A stretch of 64,000 nt of DNA from Cruorifilaria tuberocauda (taxonomy: Eukaryota; Nematoda; Chromadorea; Rhabditida; Onchocercidae), in contig JABVXU010000005.1 in the NCBI GenBank assembly GCA_013365365.1, positions 248,001-312,000 on the forward strand. The letters run 5' to 3'. The position numbers and the translations under genes are program-made. The notes beneath the pieces are model-generated. The model worked only from the letters and a program-made list of their open reading frames with translations. It was not told where the DNA came from and did no database searches. Numbering within the stretch: the stretch's first letter is position 1; each line of letters opens with the position of its first letter. Positions 1 to 12,500 of this stretch are shown piece by piece.

Positions 1-1026
1 TTGTTTTTCCGTTTTTCCCTCGGAATTAATTCCTTTCACAACACTTTATAAATGAACTCAAATTTTTCTCATGTTAAAAAAAAATCTTCCAATAATCCTA
101 CCATCTTGTGGACTTTTTGCTTATTTGCCATACAGTGACTGAAATTTAACTTCACAGTTCAAGAGTTTAATTTTTTGTTCCAATATATTATTAATATAGT
201 AAATGAACTTTTCTTTTACTGCATTTAGCAAAAATTAGTGAATTGTCTATTTCATTAATTAATTTGAAATTATGAAGCAATTTTAGAATTTACTCCGGTA
301 ATTAAGGATTTATTAAGTAATTAATTATTTTAGTAATTAAAGGATTCTAATTGTGTTAATGCATTTGATTATCACTGATGAAAATTGTATAATTTTGCTA
401 TGTGCGATAATGCGTATATAATAAAATACGGCGATTAAATTTTTCAAAAAACTTAAATTTTTGAATTCATTTTCGATCAAATCAAATTTTCCGACAAAAG
501 CAACTTTATACGAAATGATTTAAGAATTGTGGAAGTTGCAGAAATTTTTATGAATAAAGTTTTATTTAAAATAAATTTAACATCATACTTTATACATCAT
601 GTTCATTAGCATTTTGCTTCTTGAAATTATTTAAGAGTTTTTTTTCTCTATTCTTATACGATGCTCTTTATCTTTTGTCGTTTCTGAAACAGTTCATTTA
701 GAAAACTGTAAAAATACTTCAACTTTTTGTAACCAGTTTTCCTTAGTCACCTAATGTTTTGAAGCAGTGAATTCTCGAACTTCTAACTCAGCTCACATTT
801 AATTTCGTTACATTTCAAGTTTAGTTATTTATTTCTTAGTTAGAAGGGTGAGAGTTTCAAAATACATTTAGAAGGAAGCGAAAATAATGAGTGAAAGCAA
901 AAATGTCTATCACTTTTTTTTTATTGTTTTGATGTTTTGAAATGATAGGGATAATAAAAAAAGCTTACTTAAACATTTTAAAGTAATTTTGAATTAAAGA
1001 AATCGATTACAATAATACATATTCTA
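1..1026. other. AT-rich intergenic DNA
   Basis: No exon with good splice sites or conserved protein is visible on either strand. The stretch is strongly AT-rich with short A and T runs. The last part probably includes the 3' untranslated region of the small minus-strand gene that begins just downstream. Confidence 0.5.
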
Positions 1027-1464
1027 CTATTCCATTCTACTTTTGATGCTTTTCATCAAACTCTGATCTTCTGTTTTGATATCAAATTCCTCAGTGCTTT
1101 TTTCTTCTTCTGCAAAATGAATAAAGTTCCCATTTTCATCGATGGCGCAACAATCACAACATAAGCAACATTCGCATAGAACACGCCACGGTGGACAAAT
1201 TAAGCATAGCATCAATATCGGTACTGTAAAGAAAGAAGCATGTTAATTAAAGCATGTTAATTAAGAATGTTAATATAATGATATGGAGTATGTTACATTT
1301 AAATTTACTGATTAGCTTATTCTATCCTTTAATTAATGAAATCTTTGCAGGTAAAATTTTTATTAGTATTAATACATAGAAATACCAGCAGCTATAATCA
1401 CTAGACTGAGGATCAGAAGAAGGAAAAGCACAAATGGATTGAAGCGGCGACAGCATGCTAACAT
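1027..1464 (-). CDS. small cysteine-rich single-pass membrane protein (two exons)
   Basis: I join two exons, 1464-1386 and 1223-1027, through a GTATTT donor and a TTTACAG acceptor that keep phase 1. The product is 91 residues. It starts MLACCRRFNPF and then runs into a long hydrophobic stretch (about residues 10-38, FVLFLLLILSLVIIAAG then VPILMLCLIC) that spans the splice junction. A cysteine cluster follows (CECCLCCDCC, about residues 44-53), then an acidic and lysine-rich tail ending SIKSRME. The basic start and one hydrophobic segment suggest a membrane-anchored protein. The cysteine cluster next to the membrane could be palmitoylated or bind metal, which is inference. I recognise no family. 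The ATG at 1464 is the first in frame, and splicing removes an in-frame stop just after the donor. Confidence 0.6.
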
Positions 1465-1781
1465 CTTTGTTTTTGGTTCACATGGCGAAAATTTGAACAT
1501 AAAATGAGTCCTGCCTTTAATAAATAGTTTATTAAGAATTTCCCGATACTATTTCTCTCAAAAAAAAATTTAATCCTATCAACTTTAATCATCATCTTAA
1601 ATCACTTAGTCAACTTAAATCGTCATCATCATCAACTTAAAGCACTAACTTAAATTTGAAACTCAATTCAAACTAATGTGAATTTGCTTCAATAGAATCT
1701 CATTTTTTTCTCTTCCTGTATAATTTTATTTGATTGATTGATCATATTTTTTGCCAAGTTTTTTTTACAATTTAATTCATT
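1465..1781. other. short AT-rich spacer between two small genes
   Basis: No coding signal is visible. The spacer separates two minus-strand small genes and probably holds the promoter of the cysteine-rich gene and the 3' end of the secreted-peptide gene. It contains simple CATCATCATC-like runs near 1622-1640. Confidence 0.4.
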
Positions 1782-2063
1782 TTATTTGTTCCATTTTCTC
1801 TTGATTTCATCTCCATACTTATTCCATTCATTTTTACTCTTTTGTTTAGAATTTAATTTATAAAATTTCCAGTAGCATGAAGAAATAACATATGATTTAT
1901 AATCAGATCTAAAGGAATAATATCTAAAGAACAAACATGGCCTAAAATGCGGCGTCCAATCCTTTTCAGTATCCCAATCATCCAAGTAAATATTTTGATA
2001 CTCCGCCGTTTGACTGTGAGTTACAATAATAATAACAATAGGTAAAAGCTTAATGATATGCAT
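1782..2063 (-). CDS. putative small secreted protein, 93 residues
   Basis: This is a single uninterrupted reading frame from a true ATG at 2063 to a TAA at 1782. The N-terminus MHIIKLLPIVIIIVTHSQT reads as a signal peptide: a basic residue, a hydrophobic core, then a polar SQTAEY region where cleavage is plausible. The mature part is aromatic and charged (YLDDWDTEKDW near residue 26, then FRPCLFFRYYSF) with two cysteines that could pair. It ends in a lysine- and tryptophan-rich tail (KRKWNK). I recognise no family. It lies next to another short membrane-directed gene on the same strand. The short length and AT-rich codons leave some doubt that it is expressed. Confidence 0.45.
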   Translation of the reverse strand: MHIIKLLPIVIIIVTHSQTAEYQNIYLDDWDTEKDWTPHFRPCLFFRYYSFRSDYKSYVISSCYWKFYKLNSKQKSKNEWNKYGDEIKRKWNK

Positions 2064-3446
2064 TTTATGCTACGCTTTCTATTTCAATAAGTAGCAGTTA
2101 TTTCCTTCTATGATACATTCACTATTTCACGCTTCTTGAGCTGCAAAGAATTCAATTTTAATTTAGAATGATTAAATCAAATTAAATCTCCTTTCAACAC
2201 TCTTTCTTAATTTATAGGCTTATCAGTGAAAGTTATCACATGAAAGACTATTATTTACTTGAAAAGCCACTTTCAATATTAATCAGTTCCTGAGTACCAT
2301 CACGTCGGCGAATATGAAAGAGAATATATAAAACTATTCAACATAACCAATAAACACTCATTTCGATTTTAATTTCTATCTTATAAATATGAAAAAAAGC
2401 AAATGATCATAACAAACTTAGTAGGTAAGCGACGGACTGTCGAGGGGAGAAATTAATAGAATTGCTAGCAAATAATCCACAGCAGCTATTTGTAGTTTGT
2501 GATAATAAACCAGTGTAAGAAATTTTTGCATATTGGTAAATTAACAAACTTGCTCTTTCTTCCATCTATACTATAGCAGGAAATATATCCTCTACTTCCA
2601 TTCTGATGTCCTTCATTCATAGAAGATGACAAAATGTATCCTGAAGTCGGAATAGACACTGTGTACGAATACCGCCAACTCACTCTTCTAGCCCCAACCA
2701 ATTTTATACTTCAACAATTTTTACAAACCAAAATCCTCTTTTCCAACTCCTCAAAGAAACTAGATATCTGAAATATAATTTACAGTACATGTCGAGTAAG
2801 TAAATCTTAGCGCTACGAGCTACATACCAAATGATGATCGGATGTTGCGAGAGACTCTAGCAGCTTCCTCAGGTTAAACATTAATCTTATTTGAATTTAT
2901 CATCAATACGAATTTCCACTTGAATTTATCATCAATATGAATTTCCATTATAAAAAACAAGGTAAAACACAAAGGTATGAAAAAGTATGAAATAAATATA
3001 CAAAATTACGAAACATATGAAACGTACAAAAAATATATAAAAAAAGCAAACGATATTAAAAACATTTCAAAAAAGCGCTGAAATACATTACCGAATAAAA
3101 ATGACATATTTCCTACAATTTTAAAAGATTGAACTTAACATAAATTTGCTTATTCAGTCTCGATAAGGTCAACCGAAAATTTCAACACAAAACTGACTAA
3201 CTTCTTTTAGTTAAATTTTGTACATTTACATGATGAGTCCAGTCTTATGAAGATGATACGAAATCACCGCTATATAACTCTTATTGTAACGCTAGAAAGT
3301 GGAAACAAATAAAAAAATATAACATGTAATCATCCACCATCACAACTTTTGCTATACACAGATTTGACTAGAGAGAATGTATCAGCAGTGGAGTCATTTT
3401 TCAATTTAAAGAAGAACGCTTGTTGATAATTTAAATTATGAATCCA
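2064..3446. other. intergenic DNA and probable 3' UTR of the large nuclear-protein gene
   Basis: I find no convincing exon. A 71-codon open frame at 2486-2701 (minus) lacks an ATG and good splice sites. The right part lies directly after the PHD-finger stop codon at 3447, so some of it should be 3' UTR. A near-duplicate phrase, gaatttatcatcaatacgaa and a close variant, occurs in tandem around 2892-2945. Confidence 0.4.
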
Positions 3447-3593
3447 TCACTTCTCATAACAAGACACGCAGTAGTAATTACTAACTCTCCGTTTTAACGG
3501 CAAACACTTAGAATGAAAATTTTTATGACAACGATTACATCGTACGCAGTCATTTGCGTTCAACTCCACGCCCGGCTCACAGGCACACAGGAC
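3447..3593 (-). other. last exon: C-terminal PHD finger
   Basis: The exon begins after TTTTAAG and runs 48 codons to TGA. It reads CAC, then CNRCHKNFHSKC, then YYCVSC, matching the PHD Cys4-His-Cys3 ligand order (CxxC, FHxxC, final CxxC). The first pair has only one residue between cysteines. The finger ends four residues before the C-terminus. An internal GTTAGT could act as a donor but is not needed: reading through it supplies the final CVSC pair. Confidence 0.8.
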
Positions 3594-6500
3594 CTTAAAA
3601 TACACAACCTCCTGATTCTTCATATTTTGTTTTTATAACTATTCTTATTTTAAAATTGTTTCAGGTAATAAAAAATTGTATATAATTCACGGTGAAATCA
3701 TTATGATTGTGTACACTACACTTCGCTTTGAATGTTCCATTCAATAGTTCAAAATATCCAAAATTTGAGACTAATTAATAGTTTAAAAACTATTAGCAGT
3801 ATATCTCCAAAAATTTTACCAACTTTCAAATACCTAAATTCACGTGAAATCATTATGATTAACTATATACGCGTACCGCTGGACGATCTTGTTTTGCCAA
3901 CTAACTTGATGAACACCAGAAAATGATATAAAATAAACGACTAACCTTTATAAAAGTTTTATTTTGCAATTGCTGCTGATCTTCCTGTTGTAATGACGAG
4001 TTCTGTGGTGCCACAAAATTTCGTGCCAACTTCAGTTGTTGGAAATGAAGCTGTGAGCTTGCTACATTGTCAGTAAATGAACCCTGTGTACCCACGTCAT
4101 GTGATGAAGCGGAATATTCGGAATAACTAGACCGTGGAGTTGAAGTCCGAAACGAGGAACTTTCGTTACGGAACCGACTTGTCGCAGAAGAATCTTCTTT
4201 AACTACGTAAGGATGCTGTGGTTTGGTAGCTCTCAATGCATTAGAATGTTGTTGCTGCTCTCTCTGGCTATGTAACCTTACTGCACTTGATTTGTTATAA
4301 GCAGGTACTTGATATGAATGTCCTGGAGCAATAAACTGCTTTGGTGATGCACTTGCAACTGATCCACGTGACTCAGAACGTACACTAGAGTGATGCGAGC
4401 TTTTATTACTTTGTGAAGATCTCGACCCAGAACTCACCGAAGAATGCCGTGAGGTCCAACTAGCTGGGCGATCCTCAGAAGTCAATACCTGTTGAGATGG
4501 AATTCGTGGCATCCTGAAATCTCGTGGTAGTGTTGAGGCATGAGAATGAGCTGACACTACTGTTTTCGGATTCTGGAAAGGCACTTCTTCTTGAAGTACG
4601 CAGGATTCGGCAGGTGTCATCACAGAAACATCACGGTCATCGGATATTATATAAGTTTTTGAACGAGCTTCATAGTTTCGGGTATGCTCTTCAGAAATGG
4701 AGTGCTGCAACGTAAGATGAGCATTTGCTAGCGGATGATGAGGTGGCAACCGAAACGGAACAGTTTCCTGAGATGAAACTGAATGCTGAGATGGACTGAG
4801 CGGAGCTGTACGATCACGGAGAGACAAATCTTGCAACGTAAAATCAGTTCGTATTTCTGGTGGCGGTGGTACAGGAGGTGCCTGATCATACGTTCGCAGT
4901 TCTTGTGATGAACCAGAATGGTGGGATGAAGTTTGTAACTGCGAAGAGTAAGAGCGCTGAGATGATGTCCGTTTTACAACTTTGCTAGGAACACGGAACT
5001 GAGTTATTTCTTGAGAAGCTGAACGCGGAATGGGTGTTTGTAAAGCACTGCTTCTTTCTTGAAGAAGATTATGTGTCAATTCAGCTAATGATCTGAAACA
5101 CGACAAAGCGAAATAAAAAGAGAAATTTGACATAATTCAAAATAGTTAAGATATTAAAAAAATTAAAGACTTCAAGATATGAAGAAATTAAAAACTTTAA
5201 TTACGAAAAATGAATTTTTATGTGGTTGGTGAATCTGAAAAACAAATCATTTCTGAGTTGTCAGTATTTTCAGAAAGAACAGATCAATAAACTGCTTACG
5301 GAGCAATTTTAGTCAAACCATCCTCTAATTTCAGTTTTTCAAGCAACATTTCAGAATAAAACCATCGCACACTTTTGAGAACCACTTTGGCAGCTTGACC
5401 GGGAGTATTTGCACCTTAAGAAGAAAGAATGAAGAAAATTCAATGATAAGACTTATAAATATTTCTAAGAACACAATTCGATAAAACATAAGGATTAACC
5501 AATTCGTCGGTTCAATATTCCTCTTCCATTGTTTGACCAAGGTGGACAAAAAGGTATCTCAGGTGGCCAACAATCTGGTTGAGTGCCATCATATGGATCC
5601 GACCATGGAAAATTAACATGCATCATCATATCATCCAGCAAATCTTAAAATGATCAGAAATATAACAGTTACTGTTAATAGTCTATAAAGAATGGGACAT
5701 AGATAAAGGAGTTGATCACTTAATACATATATATTTTATAGTTAGCTTACGAAAAACATATCAACCATTGATATTATTATGCAGTACTGAGAAGAGGTAT
5801 CCTGCTATAATTAATAAAATGAAAACAAAAAGTTAATTAAAGTACTTTGCTTACTAAAAGCGCTAAGATTCGGCACAACATTGTTATATTTGAAAACATG
5901 ATATAACTTGAAGCACATGTTAGGAATGCTAGCCAAATTTTAATCAAAAAAGACGCCTTTCAGAAAAGTTAAATAGCTATGTTAATACAGAGCCTTATTC
6001 TTAAGATTTAAACTGATATTGAAATTTTCAGAATTGAAACATGAAAAATTTTAACACTAGTTTAATTGAAGAGCTTACCTAATGTACGATCTTCAGTCAT
6101 TCCATCGACAACAGCATCTTCATAAAGTTGAAGCAAAGGCAGTGTTATAGTTTGCTAAAAAGTATTGGCAGAATGAATACGATATGAAACCAGATATAGT
6201 ACCAACATTTTCAAATAACATATTATGGTACAAATACGGAACTAAAAATATTGGAAAACAAAAGGTCTGGAACACTAAACCAACATTATCAAAGCTGTTG
6301 CTCATAGCTGGAGGCAGACATTGAGGTATGTTCGAGCTTAAAAAGGCCGAGATCAGAGTTTTGTCACCCGATAAGCTCAGTTTATTCCGTTCATCTACAA
6401 AAACCACCAAAGTTCTGCATGTTGAATGATTCTGAATTTTCATTACTGATTCCAAAATCGTCCGTACATCTGCACCCATTTGATCATAACGAATTCGTAA

Positions 6501-9500
6501 AACTAAAATTGACAGTCCTTAAAACTTTGAATTCCAGTTACAAATGGAAGCATATTTAAAAAATTTTCATTTGCACATAAACACATAAACAGAATACTTA
6601 TGCATAATGTTATAACCCTTAAGCTTACCAGAATTGCGAAAAAGTGATAACTGATCATCCAAAATCCTTTCACTGGAAAGAGATGATGGTTGAAAACTTG
6701 AAACAGCCGGGATAACAGTTGGAGAAGTAGGAATTGAACATTGTTCGCCAGTCTCATCATTTGCTGATGAATGTGATATCCCCGAAATGAGGTCAGTAGA
6801 TGAAGCTGGTTCTTGAACTTTACCTGACGGCGATTTTACCGTTTCTACTTTTTGCATTTCTGATACCGAAACAACTGAAAAAAAGATATTTATTAGCAAC
6901 AGAATAAGGAGTCGCTCTATCATCGGTCGTAGGGAAGTGGAACAACTGCTGCATTACATAAAATCTTGAAGCAACTTTTTATTTGAATGAACGATATGGC
7001 GCATGTGCGTAAATTATATGTAATTTGCGGAACAAACGAACTTGGAGATTCTTTTTGCAGCAAATTGGCATTTACACCAACACTGCACCGCCGCACCATT
7101 CCTGTACTTGTACTAGCATTGCCTTCAATATTTCGTGGATCATCATCATAATCTACAATATAAGCTATTCCAGTTAAAGATGTCACAAAAACATGCTTTT
7201 CAAATTTAAACTGGGAAAATTAATGACATGATAGTTCAAAAACAATATTTAGAAATACTGATGATATTTGGTGGTTTATCGAAATCAAAATCAAATACTA
7301 TGGTAGATTTAAGCAAGCCACATAACTAATTCATATCGCTTATAAGTGAACATAAAAATGGAAAATATAAAACTTAAGAATTTCTTACTTGGTCCAGAAA
7401 GTCCAAAATGATATTCCATGAAGCTTATGTAATGTTTGAAAGCATACTTCAAAATATCTCTTTCAAGATCTACAATCGAATGCTTTTCAATTTCTGAAAA
7501 ATTAAATCATCGATTAAAAAAAATAACAATATACATCGTTTTCGCATAGAAAGCAAACGTAAACTGCAACTCATGTTGAAATTTTTCAAGCGATCAGTAA
7601 ACAAAGAATTTAATTTACCTTTTCGCTGTTTAAGATTGCTCAAGCTTAGAAGATCGTTATTCGGATCGTAAAACGGAACAGACGGTGGCCAATAATCTGG
7701 GTTATGTGATACGCCAAACCATGGCTTCCAAGGATAATGCATTGCTTCCAAGAATTCGTTGAGCATTGCACGTACATCGGAAGTATTAGCAATATTAATT
7801 TCTAGGTTTGGTAAACATCTAATCAGCGGAATTGAAACAAGCTGAAAAAAGAATATAACTCACATATCTACTGAAAGTTTCTCTTTTTTTCACCAAAAAG
7901 AATATAAAATAAACAGAACTAAAAACAAAAAATTGAAATTCACCAAAGCAGTTCAAAAAATGGCTATTATACAAAAATGAATAGAATGGCCGAAACAGTT
8001 ATTCATCAAGCACAAATTAGCGGTCTAATAAGCTTGAGCAATCGTTCTTAAATAAAACTTTTTAGAAATCATTGAAACAAATCGAAATATAACCTCATCA
8101 TCATCGACGCCTTCCTCATCAACCTCTTCTCGCTCTCTCCATTTGTTTTTCAAATCTCTAATAACGGATGAGTGTAGACAAGCATCGATGATATATTTAC
8201 TTCCATGCAACTTCAAATCACCGCCTCGACTGACATGTATTGTAGCAATTTTATTATCACTTAGCGCATTATATTGAGCAATATATGATTCTATTTTCTT
8301 TAGTTTCTCTGTCGCATCGTCCTCAGTGTATTTTTTCTCTGAAACTTGCCTCGCCTTTCCTTTCAAATGGTCCAACAATTATAAAAAACGAAAACATGCT
8401 TAAATAATTGCATTAATCGCTCGAGCTAGATGAAGGTTCTATAATCTCAATAACATACAGGCAGACTCGATAATCATTTACAAAATGGAACACAACTCAA
8501 ACCATAACGATTCATAATTCTAAAGTGAATCGATATGTGTGATTAAAGTCACCAGAAATGAAACATGGAATTAATCTGTGGATATAATGGAAAATTTTAC
8601 ATTAACAAAAACTAACTTTTTTCTGCGCATGGTAAGACGCCGGCTGGTGATACAAATGTAATGTAATCTTGACCTGGTTTTGGATCTTCTGACCTCTTCC
8701 GTTTTTTTCCTGTAAAATGAATTCATGAATATGAATCAATTTTTAAGCTATTTGAGTGTTCCAACAAGAATAGCAAACATGCATACTCAGGTGTCCAGCT
8801 CTCCTTTCAGCATCCGATAGGCCTTCGACGGAAGCAGAAAGAACACTGGATGATGGACTGGAACGAGATGGCGTTAAAAATGATGGTCTACTGAAAAAAA
8901 ATTGCGGAAATGTTTCATAAACCAATTAAATAAAAAGGAGTAGCAAATATGAAATGAATCCAGTAACATATTCTCGAGGTTTTATTACCTTACATGAATT
9001 CTAATTTTTAGTAGTGCATTCTCTGCTACAATTACACTCACTATTGTAATAAGAAAAAAACTGCTACATGACCGCAATGAAAAATGATATAAAGCTTGGC
9101 TTTTAACAATGTATGATTGAGTGCCAAACCAACTTCAGCTGATCTGGGAAAGTCCGTTCAAGTGGAGCACTTGCTCTGGCAATTGCGCGCTCTACTTCCT
9201 GCACTTCATATGTCATCACCTTGGAGTTATCAAAATCCATAGTACTATGTCCTTGCCCAACAATATTCTGCCGAACATCAGAATGCCGTTCATCTACAAC
9301 TGCTGCTTCTAAAACACAACCAATATTCATAAATAATCGATATAGTTTCCGCCGAAAATGTGACAGGATTGATAACCAGCAGATCAAAATAAATGAATTG
9401 TACAACTCTGTAAAAGTAACGAATCAATATAAAGAAGGATGACAAGATTTGCTTTTGCAATACTAGCGTTATAAACTCAGTTGTCTTAAGAAAAGATTAA

Positions 9501-12500
9501 AACAAAATCTCCAATAAACGGCAAATGGAGCAATCAAGGAGTTCATGTTCCAATAATTTAGTTTTTTGAAATATTTCAGTATTAAAATAAACTTTGCAAA
9601 AATGAAGATACCAATATTTTAAATATTATATTCGAAAAAATAATCAAAGGGAAACGATACCTGGTGTAAAAGTAGATGTAACTGGTGACTCATTTGAAGA
9701 GTTCCTAGGAACTACACCGTTTGCAGTGCTACTTGAAACACTGCAGGCCTGATTGAAATTTGCAACTTTTCCAGCATTTTGCATGAAATTATACAGTGAT
9801 TCTTCTTCAAAATCGTCCAGCTCGAAATCGTTACCCACAATTTCTTCACCTTCACTGATTGCTACATTCTCCAAGCCACTTGTTGACACGCCATCATCAT
9901 GCCTCCTACAATAATATTTTATCAATGTCAATGAATTGCTTTGAAGAATATCAACATTTAAACCTCAAATTTTATGTCGTAATCTGATATTGCAAAAATT
10001 TGTTACGGATGACAACACAAATACTAGTAAAACTAATAAAGTCGAAAAATGAACAACACAAACTTACACTGCGTTCGCAAAGATTCCTCCTTGTCCAACC
10101 CATGCTCTTTTCGGTCGCGCAACTTCCGCCATATCAAAATCAGCAGTCTCCAGTTTCCTTCTAAATATTGAGCTTTATATAGAGCAAATTTGAATAAAAT
10201 GATTTGTAAATGTGGCCATGCTCAAAATTTTTGCCTTCGCTTAAAGTGACTTGGTATAAGAGATAAAGAATTTTTAAGAAATTAGGAAATAAGCGTACTC
10301 ATCACTTTCGAGACTCTTTTTGCCACCCATACGCTGCTTAACTTGCATCTGTCTTCTGATATATCTTGCGCGTAACGCACCAAAGAGTGCTTTTACTTTA
10401 TCCCATTCCGGGAACGCAGATAATATAGAACCAGGACCATACACAGGGAAACCAGCTGCCGTCGCTTCCGAAATGGCTGCTTTCCGACCCTTAACAATTT
10501 CTATAGGAACAAGGTATTTAACTTGGAGTTATTACAAATACATCAGTAATTCATATAATTTATGTAAATTAAATTGATAAATTGAGTAGATTTATAATAC
10601 TTTCGATTTCGGATATACATATTCGGCAAAATCATAAATGTGTGCAATCAAATCGTTTTTATTCAGCTAATGCAACATAATGCAAACAAATTTGTACAAT
10701 AAATCAGTTGAAAATGTTTTCAAACTGCAGTAGGAAAAAACTCAAATAGCATACCTTTTTCCAGGCTTCTTTCGGATTCATTCCCAAAATTATATCTTTT
10801 CGGCAACGTCGTTCAATTTCCTTTGCTCTAGCTTCCACTAGTCTTATTGGTTTACAGCGTTCATGATGCACTGGATACAACTGGCTAACGACAACACCAT
10901 CTACCATTTTTATACGCGCTATTTCACCTAAAATTGAAATCAGCAGTATATTTATCATTTATACGAAATGAACCAGAAAAATGATAGCAAAATGGCTCAC
11001 CACTTTTATACGTCTGATGTAGAGTATCACAGCGCGAACATCTAAAATGTATTGTCCGTCCAGATTTTGAATGAGATGCATGCCTATAGAGCCGAACTTC
11101 ATCCGGATTTAGAGGTACTGTCAATGAAGTTTGTTTGAAGCGGCGTGAAAAAGATAGATAATATGGAGAATTGGGCGGAGCTCTAAAAAGTTTTAATTTG
11201 AAACATTAATTTTAATTTGAAGTATCATTATAAGTGAAACTTATATATCACTAATTTATAATTAACTATATCCATTCTCAAATCTAATCTGACATTTTAA
11301 GCTTCTTGAAGTGTCTGAGTGAAAAAAAGAAGACGGTAGCAAAATTCATCTCACATTAAAATATGATTATCGTAATAAATTTCGATTTACCAATATTTTG
11401 AATCTTCCAACTACATTCTCTTTTATTTTTTACTTTAATGTAGCTTACTAGTATAAAGTATCACACAGAATATATTCATAAAAATAAATTGAAAGTACCT
11501 ACAAAATTCTTAAGCAGTTACAAGCAAAATATACAACAACTCTCTTTAATAAACAAAGTTAGTAAACAAAAAAAACTTACACAATGGGAGCGTTGACGCC
11601 AGGAATTAAAGCTTTGTTCACATTGTTTGTTGGGAATTTGATTCTTCCATTTTCTCGTAATGATTGATTAGTGTCTGCACTATCATTGCTCCCAACCTCA
11701 CAACCACATCTTGACTCAACACCGTTTTCTACGCACTGTGCATCCTATACATAAAATCGAAGATAAACTCACCGATATAAATGACCTTGATTATTCTTTT
11801 CCAAAAAAACATTTATAAAATATGCGTGAATATTTTTTATAGAATCTAAAACAAATATAAAGCATTTGCAGTACCCGAATGAGTTTTGATTATATGAAAA
11901 AATTTAGCTTTACAATCAATTAAAAATTAAAAGCTTAGTCGTATTTTCATACTATTTAGCTTTAATTTGCTAATCATATCTCAACTATTGAGGTATCAAA
12001 AGTTCATCCTCTGACTTTTATTCACGATGGAACTTTCCAATTATACCTGCGAAAGTCTCTAAGTTTTCCATCTTCGAAATTCAGAAAAATGAAGTAACAG
12101 CGAGAACAACTCTTATTTATGACAAAGGGAGAAACAATTTTGCAAAAGTGAAGCCTTGAGATGAATTTACAATGTTGTACATAATTGTTTTTTTTATATG
12201 GAATTCAAAAAATCTGTATTTCTGAGACAAATAAAGAGAAGTGGATTATGTCTTGGGGAAATGTACGCACTTTGAGCCTGAATTCATGGAAATATTAAAA
12301 TATAGAAGATAAACCGAAATTTTTGTAACCTTATAGAGATATGATACCTAACGGTTGAGAAATTAACGACAGAAGAATCTGCTGATTTTATGAATTTAAA
12401 CTGCTATATCTTTCCTCAGCATTTCAATAAAATTGGTTAATAATTGGATCTACTAAGTTTTAATAAATCTTAATAAATCCAATTAAGTCATTATTATAAT

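Noticed and set aside
2486..2701. 71-codon minus-strand frame downstream of the PHD exon
   Set aside because: It has no ATG and no convincing acceptor, and the upstream exon already ends in an in-frame stop that completes the PHD finger.
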